Below are positions 1 to 10,300 of a stretch of DNA of 64,000 nucleotides, piece by piece. Within the stretch, counting starts at the first letter, position 1; each line of letters opens with the position of its first letter. The position numbers were made by a program, and so were the translations under genes. A model generated the notes under the pieces. That model had not been told where the DNA came from. It saw only the letters and a program-made list of their open reading frames with translations, and searched no databases. Source of the stretch: Periplaneta americana (taxonomy: Eukaryota; Arthropoda; Insecta; Blattodea; Blattidae); contig NW_027185501.1 of assembly GCF_040183065.1 (NCBI RefSeq), positions 1,080,001 to 1,144,000 of the forward strand, in the 5' to 3' direction.

Positions 1-181
1 TTTATAGGGTGTTATACCTGAAATCGAGATTTGTATAATGCACGTCACTGTTCGTTAACAGAAAACCACAATTTAAGTCACACGGAGTTAGTGTGCACTC
101 GAAGTTGAATGCTTGACGATTGTCAGCCCACTTTGAGGTCTGTGGATATAGAGGAAATATTGGATCTGTGTCGGTTAGAGT

Positions 182-308
182 TCCCGAGTAGCTCAGGGGT
201 AGAGCGTTGGTACGTTAAACCAAAAGTCCCGGGATCGACACCCGGCCCCGTGGTAGTGCGTTGCTACGTTAAACCAAAACGTCCCGGGTTCGATACCCGG
301 CTCCGGAA
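182..308 (+). tRNA. Dimeric tRNA-like unit, type a
   Basis: The first part is a normal D arm and anticodon arm followed by a T arm with loop ATCGACA. Instead of the 3' acceptor strand comes a second partial copy (D-loop remnant GTGGTAGTGC, anticodon stem TTGCT/ACCAA with a C-C opposition, normal T arm), and only then the acceptor strand CTCCGGA. So one acceptor would carry two anticodon and two T arms. An extra base (AAAACGTCCC) makes this copy 127 nt. The first B box is GGATCGACACC, off consensus; the second is perfect. Confidence 0.6.
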
Positions 309-1944
309 CAATTTTTCCCTCGAAATTATTCAAATCAACTTTACAGTTAGTTATTCCCGAAATCTTGATTTGCATAATACACGTCACTTTTCGTTAACAG
401 AAAACCACAATTTAAGTCACACGGAGTTAGTGTGCACTCTAATTTGGATGCTTCACGGTTGTCAGCCCACTTTGAGCTCTGTGGATATAGAGGGAAAAAT
501 TGGATCGGTGTCGGTTAGAGTTCCCGAGTAGCTCAGTGGTAGAGCGTAGGTACGTTAAACCAAATGTCCCGGGTACGATACCCGGCTCCGGAACAATTTT
601 TCCCACGAAATTATTCAAATCAGCTTTACAGGGAGTTAAACCTGAAATCATGATTTGCATAATACACGTCACTGTTCGTTAACAGACAACCACAATTTAA
701 GTCACACGGAGTTAGTGTGCACTCGATGTTGGATGCTTGACTGTTGTCAGCCCAATTTGAGGTCTGTGGATATAGAGGGAAAAATTGGATCGGTGTCGTT
801 TAGAGTTCCCGAGTAGCTCAGTGGTAGAACGCTGGTACGTTAAACCAAAGGTCCCGGGTTCGATACCCGGCTCCGGAACAATTTTTCCCTCGAAATTATT
901 AAAGTCATCTTTACAGGCAGTTATATCTGAAATCTTGATTTGCATAATACACGTCACTTTTCGTTAACAGAAAACCACAATTTAAGTCACACGGAGTTAG
1001 TGTGCACTCGAAGTTGGATGCTTGACGGTTGTCAGCCCACTTTGATGTCTGTGGATATAGAGGGAAGAATTGGATCGGCGTCGGTTAGAGTTCCCGAGTA
1101 GCTCAGTGGTAGGCCGTTGGTACGTTAAACCAAAGGCCCTGGGTTCGATAACCGGCCACGGAACAATTTTTCCCTCGAAATTATTCAAATCAACTTTACA
1201 GGGAGTTATAACTGAAATCTTGTTTTGCATAATACACGTTACTGTTCGTTAACAGAAAACCACAATTTAATTCACACGGAGTTAGTGTGCACTCGAAGTT
1301 GGATGCTTGACGGTTGTCAGCCCACTTCGAGTTCTATGGATACAGAGGGAAAAATTGGATCGGTGTCGGTTAGAGTTCCCGAGTAGCTCAGTGGTAGAGC
1401 GTTGGTACGTTAAACCAAAGGTCCCGGGTTCGATACTTGGCTCCGGAAAAATTTTTCCCTCGAAATTATTCAAATCAACTTTACAGGGAGTTATACCTGA
1501 AATCTTGATTTGCGTAATACACGTCACTGTTCGTTAACAGAAAACCACAATTTAAGTCACACGGAGTTAGTGTGCACTCGAAGTTGGATGCTTGACGGTT
1601 GTCAGCCCAAATTGAGGTCTGTGGATATAGAGGGAAAAATTGGATCGGTGAGGTTAGAGTTCCCGAGTAGCTCAGTGATAGAGGGTTGGTACGTTAAACC
1701 AAATGTCCCGGGTTCAATACCCGGCTCCGGAACAATTTTTTCCTCGAAATTATTCAAATCAACTTTATAGGGAATTATACCTGAAATCTTGATTTGCATA
1801 ATACACGTCACTGTTCGTTAACAGAAAACCACAATTTAAGTCACACGGAGTTGGTGTGCACTCGAAGTTGGATGCTTGACGGTTGTCAGCCCACTTTGAA
1901 GTCTGTGGATATAGAGGAAATATTGGATATGTGTCGGTTAGAGT

Positions 1945-2069
1945 TCCCGAGTAGCTCAGGGGTAGAGCGTTGGTACGTTAAACCAAAGGTCCCGGGATCG
2001 ACACCCGGCCCATGGTAGTGCGTTGCTACGTTAAACCAAAGGTCCCGGGTTCGATACCCGGCTCCGGAA
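1945..2069 (+). tRNA. Dimeric tRNA-like unit, type a
   Basis: As the type-a form, but one base shorter in the linker (GGCCCATGG). It begins an L0-L1-L2-L5-L7-L8-L9 run. Confidence 0.6.
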
Positions 2070-2244
2070 CAATTTTTCCCTCGAAATTATTCAAATCAAC
2101 TTTACAGTTAGTTATACCCGAAATCTTGATTTGCATAATACACGTCACTGTTCGTTAACAGAAAACCACAATTTAAGTCACACGGAGTTAGTGTGCACTC
2201 GAATTTGGATGCTTCACGGTTGTCAGCCCACTTTGAGCTCTGTG

Positions 2245-2250
2245 GATATA
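2245..2250 (+). promoter_or_regulatory. TATA-like motif upstream of core
   Basis: GATATA lies 33-38 bp upstream of the first core base and recurs at this spacing in most monomers; L5 and m6 subfamilies have GATACA instead. Upstream TATA-like boxes near -30 help Pol III transcription of tRNA genes in plants and some other eukaryotes. A role here is inference. Confidence 0.3.
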
Positions 2251-2289
2251 GAGGGAAAAATTGGATCGGTGTCGGTTAGAGTTCCCGAG

Positions 2290-2300
2290 TAGCTCAGTGG
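2290..2300 (+). promoter_or_regulatory. Pol III A box
   Basis: TAGCTCAGTGG fits the eukaryotic A-box consensus TRGYNNARNNG at every position and sits at tRNA positions 8-19. It would bind TFIIIC. This is the consensus form; variants such as TAGCACAGTGG, TAGGTCAGTGG and AAGCTCAGTGG occur in other monomers. Confidence 0.75.
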
Positions 2301-2332
2301 TAGAGCGTTGGTACGTTAAACCAAAGGTCCCG

Positions 2333-2343
2333 GGTTCGATACC
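2333..2343 (+). promoter_or_regulatory. Pol III B box
   Basis: GGTTCGATACC matches the B-box consensus GGTTCGANNCC exactly. It lies 32 bp after the end of the A box, normal for a tRNA gene without intron. It is among the best-conserved stretches of the monomer. Confidence 0.75.
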
Positions 2344-2357
2344 CGGCTCCGGAATAA

Positions 2358-2362
2358 TTTTT
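2358..2362 (+). terminator. Pol III oligo-T terminator
   Basis: A run of five T begins four bases after the discriminator base. T4-T6 runs end Pol III transcription on the non-template strand. Most of the 220 units keep four or more T at this place; a few have lost the run. Confidence 0.7.
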
Positions 2363-2413
2363 CCCTCGAAATTATTCAAATCAACTTTACAGGGATTTAT
2401 ACCTGAAATCTTG

Positions 2414-2421
2414 ATTTGCAT
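2414..2421 (+). promoter_or_regulatory. Octamer-like motif ATTTGCAT
   Basis: This is the exact reverse complement of the octamer ATGCAAAT. It recurs in most monomers about 150 bp upstream of the next core. It is lost in the m6 subfamily (GAATCGCAT), in L7 (GATTAGCAT), in several N units (TTTGCGTAA) and in four monomers with a 9-bp deletion. Octamers are part of some vertebrate snRNA-type enhancers, but an 8-bp match in an AT-rich repeat may be coincidence. Confidence 0.25.
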
Positions 2422-2432
2422 AATACACGTCA

Positions 2433-2446
2433 CTGTTCGTTAACAG
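2433..2446 (+). other. Small hairpin CTGTT-cgtt-AACAG
   Basis: A 5-bp perfect stem with a 4-base loop that contains the GTTAAC palindrome. It recurs in nearly all monomers and is one of the least changed pieces of the spacer. No function can be assigned. Confidence 0.5.
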
Positions 2447-2460
2447 AAAACCATAATTTA

Positions 2461-2484
2461 AGTCACACGGAATTAGTGTGCACT
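2461..2484 (+). other. Imperfect hairpin AGTCACAC / GTGTGcACT
   Basis: An 8-bp stem with one bulged C and a 7-base loop lies just after the junction used here to cut monomers. It recurs throughout the array with few changes. It could be a recombination or protein-binding site, or a chance palindrome kept by homogenisation. Confidence 0.5.
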
Positions 2485-3990
2485 CGAAGTTGGATGCTTG
2501 TCGGTTGTCAGCCCACTTTGATTTCTGTGGATATAGAGGGAAAAATTGGATCGGTGTCGGTTAGAGTTCCCGAGTAGCTCAGTGGTAGAGCGTTGGTACG
2601 TTAAACCAAATGTCCCGGGTACGATACCCGGCTCCGGAACAATTTTTCCCACGAAATTATTCAAATCAGCTATACAGGGAGTTATACCTGAAATCTTGAT
2701 TTGCATAATACACGTCACTGTTCGTTAACAGAAAACCACAATTTAAGTCACACGGAGTTAGTGTGAACTCGAAGTTGGATGCTTGACGGTTGTCAGCCCA
2801 CTTCGAGTTCTGTGGATACACAGGGAAAAATTGGATCGGTGTCGGTTAGAGTTCCCGAGTAGCTCAGTGGTAGAGCGTTGGTACGTTAAACCAAAGGTCC
2901 CGGGTTCGATATTCGGCTCCGGAAAAATTTTTCCCTCGAAATTATTCAAATCAACTTTACAGGGAGTTATATCTGAAATCTTGATTTGCATAATACACGT
3001 CACTGTTCGTTAACAGAAAACCACAATTTAAGTCACACGGAGTTAGTGTGCACTCGAAGTTGGATGCTTGACTGTTGTCAGCCCAATTTGAGGTCTGTGG
3101 ATATAGAGGGAAAAATTGGATCGGTGTCGGTTAGAGTTCCCGACTAGCTCAGTGGTAGAGCGTTGGTATGTTAAACGAAAAGTCCCGAGTTCGATACCAG
3201 GCTCAGGAACAATTTTTCCCTCGAAATTATCAAATCAACTTTACAGGGAATTATACCTGAAATCTTGATTAGGATAATACACGTCACTGTTCGTTAACAG
3301 AAAACCACAATTTAAGTCACACGGAGTTAGTGTGCACTCGAAGTTGAATGCTTGACTGTTGTCAGCCCAATTTGAGGTCTGTGGATAAAGAGGGAAAAAT
3401 TGGATCTGTGTCGGTTAGAGTTCCCGAATAGCTCAGTGGTAGAGCGTTGGTACGTTAAACCAAAGGTCCCGGGTTCGATAACCGCCTCCTTAACAATTTT
3501 TGCCTCGAAATTATTCAAATCAACTTTATAGGGAGTTATACCAGAAATCGAGATTTGCATAATACACGTCACTGTTCGTTAACAGAAAACCACAATTTAA
3601 GTCACACGGAGTTAGTGTGCACACGAAGTTGGATGCTTGACGGTTGTCAGCCATATTTGAGGTCTGTGGATATAGAAGGAAAAATTGGATCGTTGTCGGT
3701 TAGAGTTCCCGAGTAGCTCAGTGGTAGAGCGTTGGTCCGTTAAACCAAAGGTCCCGGCTTCGATACCCGGCTCCGGAACAATTTTTCCCTCGAAATTATT
3801 CAAATCAACTTTACGGGGAGTTATACCTAAAATCTTGATTTGCATAATACACGTCACTGTTCGTTAACAGAAAACCACAATTTAAGTCACACGGATTTAG
3901 TGTGCACTCGAAGTTGAATGCTTGACGATTGTCAGCCCACTTTGAGGTCTGTGGATATAGAGGAAATATTGGATCTGTGTCGGTTAGATT

Positions 3991-4116
3991 TCCCGAGTAG
4001 CTCAGGGGTAGAGCGTTGGTACGTTAAACCAAAGGTCCCGGGATCGACACCCGGCCCCGTGGTAGTGCGTTGCTACGTTAAACCAAAGGTCCCGGGTTCG
4101 ATACCCGGCTCCGGAA
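3991..4116 (+). tRNA. Dimeric tRNA-like unit, type a
   Basis: 126 nt. GATTTCCCGAG at the 5' edge differs from the usual GAGTTCCCGAG. It is followed by an L5-type unit. Confidence 0.6.
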
Positions 4117-5468
4117 CAATTTTTCCCTCGAAATTATTCAAATCAACTTTACAGTTAGTTATTCCCGAAATCTTGATTTGCATAATACACGTCACTTTTC
4201 GTTAACAGAAAACCACAATTTAAGTCACACGGAGTTAGTCAGCACTCGAAGTTGGATGCTTGACGGTTGTCAGCCCACTTCGAGTTCTGTGGATACTGAG
4301 GGAAAAATTGGATCGGTGTCGGTTAGAGTTCCCGAGTAGCTCAGTGGTAGAGCGTTGGTACGTTAAACCAAAGGTCCCGTGTTCGATACTCGGCTCCGGA
4401 AAAATTTTTCCCTCGAAATTATTCAAATCAACTTTACAGGGAGTTATACCTGAAATCTTGATTTGCATAATACACGTCACTGTTCGTTAACAGAAAACTA
4501 CAATTTAAGTCACACGGAGTTAGTGTGCACTCGAAGTTGGATGCTTGACGGTTGTCAGCCCAATTTGAGGTCTGTGGATATAAAGGGAAAAATTGGATCG
4601 GTGTCGGTTAGAGTTCCCGAGTAGCTCAGTGGTAGAGCATTATTACGTTAAACCAAAGGTCCCGGGTTCAATACCCGGCTCCGGAACAATTTTTCCCTCG
4701 AAATTATTCAAATCAACTTTACAGGGAGTTATATCTGAAATCTTGATTTGCATAATACACGTCACTGTTCGTTAACAGAAAACCACAATTTAAGTCACAC
4801 GGAGTTAGTGTGCACTCGAAGTTGGATGCTTGACGGTTGTCAGCCCACTTTGAGGTCTGTGGATATAGAGGGAAAAATTGGATCGGTGTCGGTTAGAGTT
4901 CCCGAATAGCTCAGTGGTAGAGCGTTGGTACGTTAAACCAAAAGTCCCGGGTTCGATAACCGCCTCCGGAACAATTTTTCCCTCGAAATTATTCAAATCA
5001 ACTTTATAGGGAGTTATACCTGAAATCGAGATTTGCATAATACACGTCACTGTTCGTTAACAGAAAACCACAATTTAAGTCACACGGAGTTAGTGTGCAC
5101 ACGAAGTTTGATGCTTGACGGTTGTCAGCCCAATTTGAGGTCTGTGGATATAGAGGGAAAAATTGGATCGGTGTCGGTTAGAGTTCCCGAGTAGCTCAGT
5201 GGTAGAGCGTTGGTCCGTTAAACCAAAGGTCCCGGCTTCGATACCCGGCTCCGGAACAATTTTTCCCTCGAAATTATTCAAATCAACTTTACAGGGAGTT
5301 ATACATTAAATCTTGATTTGCATAATACACGTCACTGTTCGTTAACAGAAAACCACAATTTAAGTCACACGGAGTTAGTGTGCACTCGAAGTTGAATGCT
5401 TGACGATTGTCAGCCCACTTTGAGGTCTGTGGATATAGAGGAAATATTGGATCTGTGTCGGTTAGAGT

Positions 5469-5594
5469 TCCCGAGTAGCTCAGGGGTAGAGCGTTGGTAC
5501 GTTAAACCAAAAGTCCCGGGATCGACACCCGGCCCCGTGGTAGTGCGTTGCTACGTTAAACCAAAGGTCCCGGGTTCGATACCCGGCTCCGGAA
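5469..5594 (+). tRNA. Dimeric tRNA-like unit, type a
   Basis: 126 nt with AAAAGTCCC in the first variable loop. It is followed by an L4-type unit. Confidence 0.6.
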
Positions 5595-7231
5595 CAATTT
5601 TTCCCTCGAAATTATTCAAATCAACTTTACAGTTAGTTATTCCCGAAATCTTGATTTGCATAATACACGTCACTGTTCGTTAACAGAAAACCACAATTTA
5701 ATTCACACGGAGTTAGTGTGCACTCGAAGTTGGATGCTTGACGGTTGTCAGCCCACTTTGATGTCTGTGGATATAGAGGGAAAAATTGGATCGGCGTCGG
5801 TTAGAGTTCCCGAGTAGCTCAGTGGTAGGGCGTTGGTACGTTAAACCAAAGGCCCTGGGTTCGATACCCGGCCACGGAACAATTTTTCCCTTGAAATTAT
5901 TCAAATCAACTTTACAGGGAGTTATACCTGAAATCTTGATTTGCATAATACACGTTACTGTTCGTTAACAGAAAACCACAATTTAATTCACACGGAGTTA
6001 GTGTGCACTCGAAGTTGGATGCCTGACGGTTGTCAGCCCACTTCGAGTTCTATGGATACAGAGGGAAAAATTGGATCGGTGTCGGTTAGAGTTCCCGAGT
6101 AGCTCAGTGGTAGAGCGTTGGTACGTTAAACCAAAGGTCCCGGGTTCGATACTCGGCTCCGGAAAAATTTTTCCCTCGAAATTATTCAAATCAACTTTAC
6201 AGGGAGTTATACCTGAAATCTTGATTTGCATAATACACGTCACTCTTCGTTAACAGAAAACTACAATTTAAGTCACACGGAGTTAGTGTGCACTCGAAGT
6301 TGGATGCTTGACGGTTGTCAGCCCAATTTGAGGTCTGTGGATATAGAGGGAAAAATTGGATCGGTGTCGGTTAGAGTTCCCGAGTAGCTCAGTGGTAGAG
6401 CGTTAGTACGTTAAACCAAAGGTCCCGGGTTCGATACCCGGTTCCGGAACAATTTTACCCTCGAAATTATTCAAATCAACTTTACAGGGATTTATATCTG
6501 AAATCTTGATTTGCATAATACACGTCACTGTTCGTTAACAGAAAACCACAATTTAAGTCACACGGAGTTAGTGTGCACTCGAAGTTGGATGCTTCACGGT
6601 TGTCAGCCCACTTTGAGCTCTGTGGATATAGAGGGAAATATTGGAACGGTGTCGGTTAGAGTTCCCGAGTAGCTCAGTGGTAGAGCGTTGGTACGTTAAA
6701 CCAAAAGTCCCGGGTTCGATAACCGCCTCCGGAACAATTTTTCCCTCGAAATTATTCAAATCAACTTTATAGGGAGTTATACCTGAAATCGAGATTTGCA
6801 TAATACACGTCACTGTTCGTTAACAGAAAACCACAATTTAAGTCACACGGAGTTAGTGTGCACACGAAGTTGGATGCTTGACGGTTGTCAGCCCAATTTG
6901 AGGTCTGTGGATATAGAGGGAAAAATTGGATCGGTGTCGGTTAGAGTTCCCGAGTAGCTCAGTGGTAGAGCGTTGGTCCGTTAAACCAAAGGTCCCGGCT
7001 TCGATACCCGGCTCTGGAACAATTTTTCCCTCGAAATTATTCAAATCAACTTTACAGGGATTTATACATTAAATCTTGATTTGCATAATACACGTCACTG
7101 TTCGTTAACAGAAAACCACAATTTAAGTCACACGGAGTTAGTGTGCACTCGAAGTTGAATGCTTGACGATTGTCAGCCCACTTTGAGGTCTGTGGATATA
7201 GAGGAAATATTGGATCTGTGTCGGTTAGAGT

Positions 7232-7357
7232 TCCCGAGTAGCTCAGGGGTAGAGCGTTGGTACGTTAAACCAAAAGTCCCGGGATCGACACCCGGCCCCG
7301 TGGTAGTGCGTTGCTACGTTAAACCAAAGGTCCCGGGTTCGATACCCGGCTCCGGAA
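7232..7357 (+). tRNA. Dimeric tRNA-like unit, type a
   Basis: 126 nt, almost the same as the unit at 5469 and 1763 bp from it. It is followed by an L3-type unit. Confidence 0.6.
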
Positions 7358-10300
7358 CAATTTTTCCCTTGAAATTATTCAAATCAGCTTTACAGGGAGT
7401 TAAACCTGAAATCATGATTTGCATAATACACGTCACTGTTCGTTAACAGACAACCACAATTTAAGTCACACGGAGTTAGTGTGCACTCGATGTTGGATGC
7501 TTGACGGTTGTCAGCCCAATTTGAGGTCTGTGGATATAGAGGGAAAAATTGGATCGGTGACAGTTAGAGTTCCCGAGTAGCTCAGTGGTAGAACGCTGGT
7601 ACGTTAAACCAAAGGTCCCGGGTTCGATACCCGGCTCCGGAACAATTTTTCCCTCGAAATTTTTAAAATCATCTTTACAGGCAGTTATATCTGAAATCTT
7701 GTTTTGCATAATACACGTCACTTTTCGTTAACAGAAAACCACAATTTAAGTCACACGGAGTTATTGTGCACTCGAAGTTGGATGCTTGACGGTTGTCAGC
7801 CCACTTTGATGTCTGTGGATATAGAGGGAAAAATTGGATTGGCGTCGGTTAGAGTTCCCGAGTAGCTCAGTGGTAGGCCGTTGGTACGTTAAACCAAAGG
7901 CCCTGGGTTCGATACCCGGCCACGGAACAATTTTTCCCTCGAAATTATTCAAATCAACTTTACAGGGAGTTATAACTGAAATCTTGATTTGCATAATACA
8001 CGTTACTGTTCGTTAACAGAAAACCACAATTTAATTCACACGGAGTTAGTGTGCACTCGAAGTTGGATGCTTGACGGTTGTCAGCCCACTTCGAGTTCTA
8101 TGGATACAGAGGGAAAAATTGGATCGGTGTCGGTTAGAGTTCCCGAGTAGCTCAGTGGTAGAGCGTTGGTACGTTAAACCAAATGTCCCGGGTTCGATAC
8201 TTGGCTCCGGAAAAATTTTTCCCTCGAAATTATTCAAATCAACTTTACAGGGAGTTATACCTGAAATCTTGATTTGCATAATACACGTCACTGTTCGTTA
8301 ACAGAAAACTACAATTTAAGTCACACGGAGTTAGTGTGCACTCCAAGTTGGATGCTTGACGGTTGTCAGCCCAATTTGAGGTCTGTGGATATAGAGGGAA
8401 AAATTGGATCGGTGTCGGTTAGAGTTCCCGAGTAGCTCAGTGGTAGAGCGTTAGTACGTTAAACCAAAGGTCCCGGGTTCGATACCCGGCTCCGGAAGAA
8501 TTTTACCTCGAAATTATACAAATCAACTTTACAGGGATTTATATCTGAAATCTTGATTTGCATAATACACGTCACTGTTCGTTAACAGAAAACCACAATT
8601 TAAGTCACACGGAGTTAGTGTGCACTCGAAGTTGGATGCTTGACGGTTGTCAGCCCACTTTGAGGTCTGTGGATATAGAGGGAAAATTGGATCGGTGTCG
8701 GTTAGATTTCCCGACTAGCTCAGTGGTAGAGCGTTGGTATGTTAAACGAAAGGTCCCGAGTTCGATACCAGGCTCAGGAACAATTTTTCCCTCGAAATTA
8801 TTCAAATCAACTTTACAGGGAGTTATACCTGAAATCTTGATTAGCATAATACACGTCACTGTTCGTTAACAGAAAACCACAATTTAAGTCACACTGAGTT
8901 AGTGTGCACTCGAAGTTGGATGCTTGACTTTTGTCAGCCCAATTTGACGTCTGTGGATATAGAGGGAAAAATTGGATCGGTGTCGGTTAGAGTTCCCGAA
9001 TAGCTCAGTGGTAGAGCGTTGGTACGTTAAACCAAAGGTCCCGGGTTCGATAACCGCCTCCGGAACAATTTTTGCCTCGAAATTATTCAAATCAACTTTA
9101 TAGGGAGTTATACCTGAAATCGAGATGTGCATAATACACGTCACTGTTCGTTAACAGAATACCACAATTTAAGTCACACGGAGTTAGTCTGCACTCGAAG
9201 TTGGATGCTTGACGGTTGTCAGCCCACCTTGAGGTGTGTGAATATATAGGGAAAAATTGGATCGGTGTCGGTCAGAGTTCCCGAGTAGGTCAGTGGTAGA
9301 ACGTTGGACGTTAAACCAAAGGTGCCGGGTTCGATACCCAGCTCTGGAACAATTTTTCCCTCGAAATTATTCAAATCAACTTTACAGGGAGTTATACTTG
9401 AAATCTTGATTTGCATAATACACGTCACTGTTCGTTAACAGAAAACCACTATTTAAGTCACACGGAGTTAGTGTGCACTCGAAGTTGGATGCTTGACGTT
9501 TGTCAGCCCACTTTGAGGTCTGTGGATATAGAGAAAAAATTGGATCGGTGTCGGTTAGAGTTCTCGAGTAGCTCAGTGGTAGAGTGTTGGTACGTTAAAC
9601 CAAAGGTCCCGGGTTCGATACCCGGCTCAGGAAAAAATTTTCCCTCCAAATTATTCAAATCAACTTTACAGGGAGTTATACCTGAAATCTAGATTTACAT
9701 AATACACGTCACTGTTCGTTAACAGAAAACCACAATTTAAGTCACACGGAGTTAGTGTGCACTCGAAGTTGGATGCTTGACGGTTGTCAGCCCAATTTGA
9801 TGTCTGTGGATATAGAAGGAAAATTTGGATCGGTGTCGGTTAGAGTTCCCGAGTAGCTCAGTGGTAGAGCGTTGGTACGTTATACCAAAGGTCACGGGTT
9901 CGATACCCGGCTCCGGAACATTTTTTCCCTAGAAATTATTCAAATCAACTTTACATGGAATTATACCTGAAATCTTGATTTGCATAATACACTTCACTGT
10001 ACGTTAACAGAAAACCACAATTTAAATCACACGAAGTTAGTGTGCACTCGAAGTTGGATGCTTGACGGTTGTCAGCCCACTTTGAGGTCTGTGGATATAG
10101 AGGGAAAAATTGGATCGGTGTTGGTCAGAGTTCCCCAGAAGCTCAGTGGTAGAGCGATGGTACGTTAAACCAAAGGTCCCGGGTTCGATACCCGGCTCCG
10201 GAACAATTTTATCCTCGATATTATTCTAATCAACTTTACAGGGATTTATACCTGCAATCTTGATTTGCATAATACACGTCACTGTTCGTTAACAGAAAAC

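Larger units (their letters stand above)
2283..2354 (+). tRNA. tRNA-Asn(GUU)-like unit, consensus sequence
   Basis: The 72 nt fold as a cloverleaf. The 7-bp acceptor is TCCCGAG/CTCCGGA with one C-C opposition at 4:69. U8 A9 are followed by a perfect 4-bp D stem GCTC/GAGC with loop AGTGGTA, a perfect 5-bp anticodon stem TTGGT/ACCAA with loop ACGTTAA, variable loop AGGTC, a perfect 5-bp T stem CCGGG/CCCGG with loop TTCGATA, and discriminator A. Anticodon positions 34-36 read GUU. Position 33 is C, where almost all elongator tRNAs have U. No intron and no encoded CCA. Whether it is a working tRNA, a decayed one or a tRNA-like RNA cannot be told here; a cytosolic eukaryotic tRNA-Asn normally starts with G, not U. 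Confidence 0.6.
1..9150 (+). repeat. Block L1: L-type higher-order repeat, 31 units
   Basis: The tRNA-like cores start (first acceptor base; single cores 72 nt; asterisk = dimeric) at 182*, 522, 807, 1092, 1377, 1661, 1945*, 2283, 2568, 2853, 3138, 3422, 3707, 3991*, 4330, 4615, 4900, 5185, 5469*, 5808, 6093, 6378, 6663, 6948, 7232*, 7571, 7856, 8141, 8426, 8709 and 8994. The L subfamilies recur in a nearly fixed order. L0 is the dimer. L1 has GCTTCACGG and GAGCTC. L2 has GTACGATAC. L3 has GATGTTGG and GGCAGTTATATC. L4 has CCCTGGG and CCACGG. L5 has CTTCGAGTTC and GATACAG. L6 has GCGTTAGTACG. L7 has TATGTTAAACGA. L8 has GAATAGCTC and GATAACCGCC. L9 has GGTCCGTT and GGCTTCG. Runs begin at each dimer and skip members. 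Confidence 0.85.

Noticed and set aside
2283-2354. tRNA-Val(TAC) reading of the GGTACG in the anticodon arm
   Set aside because: Placing TAC at 34-36 breaks the 5-bp stem TTGGT/ACCAA. With the stem kept, the loop is ACGTTAA and the anticodon GUU.
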